Assembly (NCBI GenBank): GCA_013153675.1
Contig: JAADEA010000168.1
Location: forward strand, 1 to 15,289
Origin: Campylobacterota bacterium
Lineage (GTDB): Bacteria > Campylobacterota > Campylobacteria > Campylobacterales > Sulfurovaceae
Direction: 5' to 3'
Length of the DNA: 15,289 nt
Position numbers and translations under genes: made by a program. The number at the start of each line of letters is the position of its first letter. Position 1 is the stretch's first letter. The notes beneath the pieces are model-generated. The model was not told where the DNA came from. It made no database searches and saw only the letters and a program-made list of their open reading frames with translations. Below are positions 14,102 to 15,289 of the stretch, one piece after another.

Positions 14102-15145
14102 ATGAAAAGGTTAGCAATTACCATTTTGACTCTCTTACTATCTACTCTTCTTTTAAATTCTCAATCCTTAAGTGATCAAGCTTATAGAGCCTATAAGGCT
14201 AAAGATTATATAAAGGCTCTTAAACTATATACTAAAGCAGCACAAAATGGAGAAATTAAAGCATATTATGCGCTTGGTACATTTTATGAAAGAGGAATTG
14301 GAGTAAAAAAAGATCCCAAAAAAGCAAAAAAACTCTATCTTTATATGGCAAAAATTGCTGAAGAGTTAGAAAGAACTCTTCATCAACATGAAGCTGAATG
14401 GAGAGCTGGAAAAGAGCTCTTTTCTCCTAAAAAACTTACCTATTTTATTGCAGCTTTGCAAAGACTTGAAGAGTTAGAGCCAAATGAAACAAAAAAAGAG
14501 GAATTTAAAAAGAGAAAAGAGTATCTTTTAGAGGTTAGAAACGCTATTTTAAAGAAAAAAAAGGTAAAAATGGCTCAAAACCTAAAAAAACAAGAGCATA
14601 AAGCTATAAACAAATTATCACAAAAAGAGGTAAAAAAATTTACTAAAAAGACACAAGATGCAATTGCAGAATTTTTAGCTCTTTGTCCTGCTGCAAAAAT
14701 TGTAGCTCCACAAGATAGAGAAGGTATAGAAAAATTTGATTGCGCTCTATTTGAACATTTTCCAAAAAGAATGGCTCTTTTTATGAAACTAAGAAGAATT
14801 AGAAAAATAGCTCTTAAAAATCCTAAATTAAGAGATAAAATATTACCTATTATTGATAAAAAGAGTCAAAAGCTAATTAAGCCAATTATTAAATTTTTAC
14901 AAGAAGATACAATAAAATGTTATAAAAGAGCAAAAAATAGTATAGATATTCAAGCTTGTGATTATGACTATCTACTTAGAAGTGATCCTTTATTATTTGA
15001 TAATGCAGCGGCAAGAATGGAACAAGTATTAACAAATAGCAAAAGTGATTCTAAAAAATTGAGTAAAAAAGATATAAAGATACTTATTAAGAGATTAAAA
15101 GAGAAGATTAAAAATGGTACTTTTGGTTATCCATGGAGAAAATAG
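14102..15145 (+). CDS. Secreted Sel1/TPR-like protein with Cys-containing C-terminal helical domain
   Basis: A 347-aa, very basic protein. Residues 1-20 are a signal peptide (MKRLAITILTLLLSTLLL), without a lipobox cysteine. Residues about 24-83 make one to two Sel1/TPR-like units: YRAYKAKDYIKALKLYTKAA, then ALGTFYERGIGVKKDPKKAKKLY, the classic Sel1 pattern. The rest is helical and rich in Lys and Glu; residues 130-190 could form a coiled coil. Four cysteines, C195, C214, C273 and C286, are all in the C-terminal half and could make two disulfides in the periplasm. I do not recognise this C-terminal part. The Sel1 units suggest protein-protein contacts. AAGGCG lies 5 nt before the ATG. It has its own promoter, divergent from rpe; the next gene follows 28 nt later. 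Confidence 0.75.
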   Translation: MKRLAITILTLLLSTLLLNSQSLSDQAYRAYKAKDYIKALKLYTKAAQNGEIKAYYALGTFYERGIGVKKDPKKAKKLYLYMAKIAEELERTLHQHEAEWRAGKELFSPKKLTYFIAALQRLEELEPNETKKEEFKKRKEYLLEVRNAILKKKKVKMAQNLKKQEHKAINKLSQKEVKKFTKKTQDAIAEFLALCPAAKIVAPQDREGIEKFDCALFEHFPKRMALFMKLRRIRKIALKNPKLRDKILPIIDKKSQKLIKPIIKFLQEDTIKCYKRAKNSIDIQACDYDYLLRSDPLLFDNAAARMEQVLTNSKSDSKKLSKKDIKILIKRLKEKIKNGTFGYPWRK

Positions 15146-15147
15146 GA

Positions 15148-15168
15148 TATAATTTAACAAAAAAGGAG
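15148..15168 (+). promoter_or_regulatory. TATAAT plus strong Shine-Dalgarno ahead of the partial gene
   Basis: A perfect TATAAT at 15148-15153 lies just after the stop of the previous gene. AAAAGGAG at 15161-15168 follows. The SD is close to ideal and points to a start 5 nt further, at 15174, where the codon is ATA. A TSS near 15160 would give a leader of about 14 nt. Confidence 0.45.
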
Positions 15169-15173
15169 TTAAT

Positions 15174-15289
15174 ATAGATATATTACTCTTTATATTCCTT
15201 TTATTAATAATTATAGGAAGTAGCGGAGCCTATTGGCTCTATCTAAAAGAGAAAAATAGAGAATTAAGAGAAATATCTAAAGGATATTG
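15174..15289 (+). CDS. Start of a membrane-anchored protein, apparent AUA start, 3' end missing
   Basis: From ATA at 15174 the frame is open for 38 codons to the right edge. It encodes a hydrophobic N-terminal anchor (ILLFIFLLLIIIG, residues 3-15), then AYWLYLKEKNRELREISKGY, a charged segment that may begin a coiled coil. The frame has an upstream stop (TAA at 15150-15152) and no ATG, GTG or TTG anywhere in the visible part. The near-ideal SD at 15161-15168 places the start at this ATA. The protein family cannot be recognised from 38 residues. Confidence 0.55.
   Translation, partial: MDILLFIFLLLIIIGSSGAYWLYLKEKNRELREISKGY

Overview
The window is a strongly AT-rich, densely packed piece of a bacterial chromosome. 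Several lines point to Campylobacterota (Epsilonproteobacteria). There is a close CiaB-type protein. The rpe and dnaQ-type genes sit in one operon, as they do in Campylobacter. The gamma-carbonic anhydrase and ppk1 are typical in sequence, and genes overlap tightly. Promoters show a good TATAAT -10 with a poor or absent -35, the usual picture in this phylum. I cannot name the species; a free-living or vent-type relative is as likely as a host-associated one.

Region 1 (1-3793, minus strand): two related secreted proteins lie in tandem. The downstream one runs off the left edge. Both have a signal peptide, an N-terminal Cys-pair domain, a carbohydrate-binding-like beta domain and SdrD-type B domains. 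The complete one adds two DUF11-like repeats, a second SdrD B domain and a C-terminal membrane anchor. A terminator and an AT-rich 253-bp gap separate them. This is the most accessory-looking part of the window.

Region 2 (3897-8015, minus strand): a compact four-gene operon, probably transcribed from a TATAAT at 8042-8047. It holds polyphosphate kinase 1, a ferritin-like diiron protein of the acyl-ACP-desaturase type, a gamma-class carbonic anhydrase-like hexapeptide protein, and an EI24/CysZ-like membrane protein. Upstream is a YajR-type MFS transporter whose real start is 9409.

Region 3 (9410-11946): a divergent promoter region with a palindromic ATTATAAT. It appears to serve yajR on one strand and, on the other, the XTP/dITP pyrophosphatase gene followed by ciaB. 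CiaB carries a zinc-protease HEYGH motif. Its 3' end overlaps the convergent dnaQ-type gene by 8 bp.

Region 4 (11939-13923, minus strand): operon rpe-trpF-dnaQ (pentose phosphate epimerase, tryptophan biosynthesis isomerase, proofreading exonuclease), with a 1-nt gap and a 17-nt overlap.

Region 5 (13924-15289): a divergent promoter region, a secreted Sel1/TPR-like protein, and the start of a membrane-anchored protein that seems to lack any canonical start codon (AUA at the position set by its Shine-Dalgarno). I see no tRNA, rRNA, CRISPR array, insertion sequence, phage gene or recognisable defence system. Apart from the paired surface proteins the content is mostly housekeeping.
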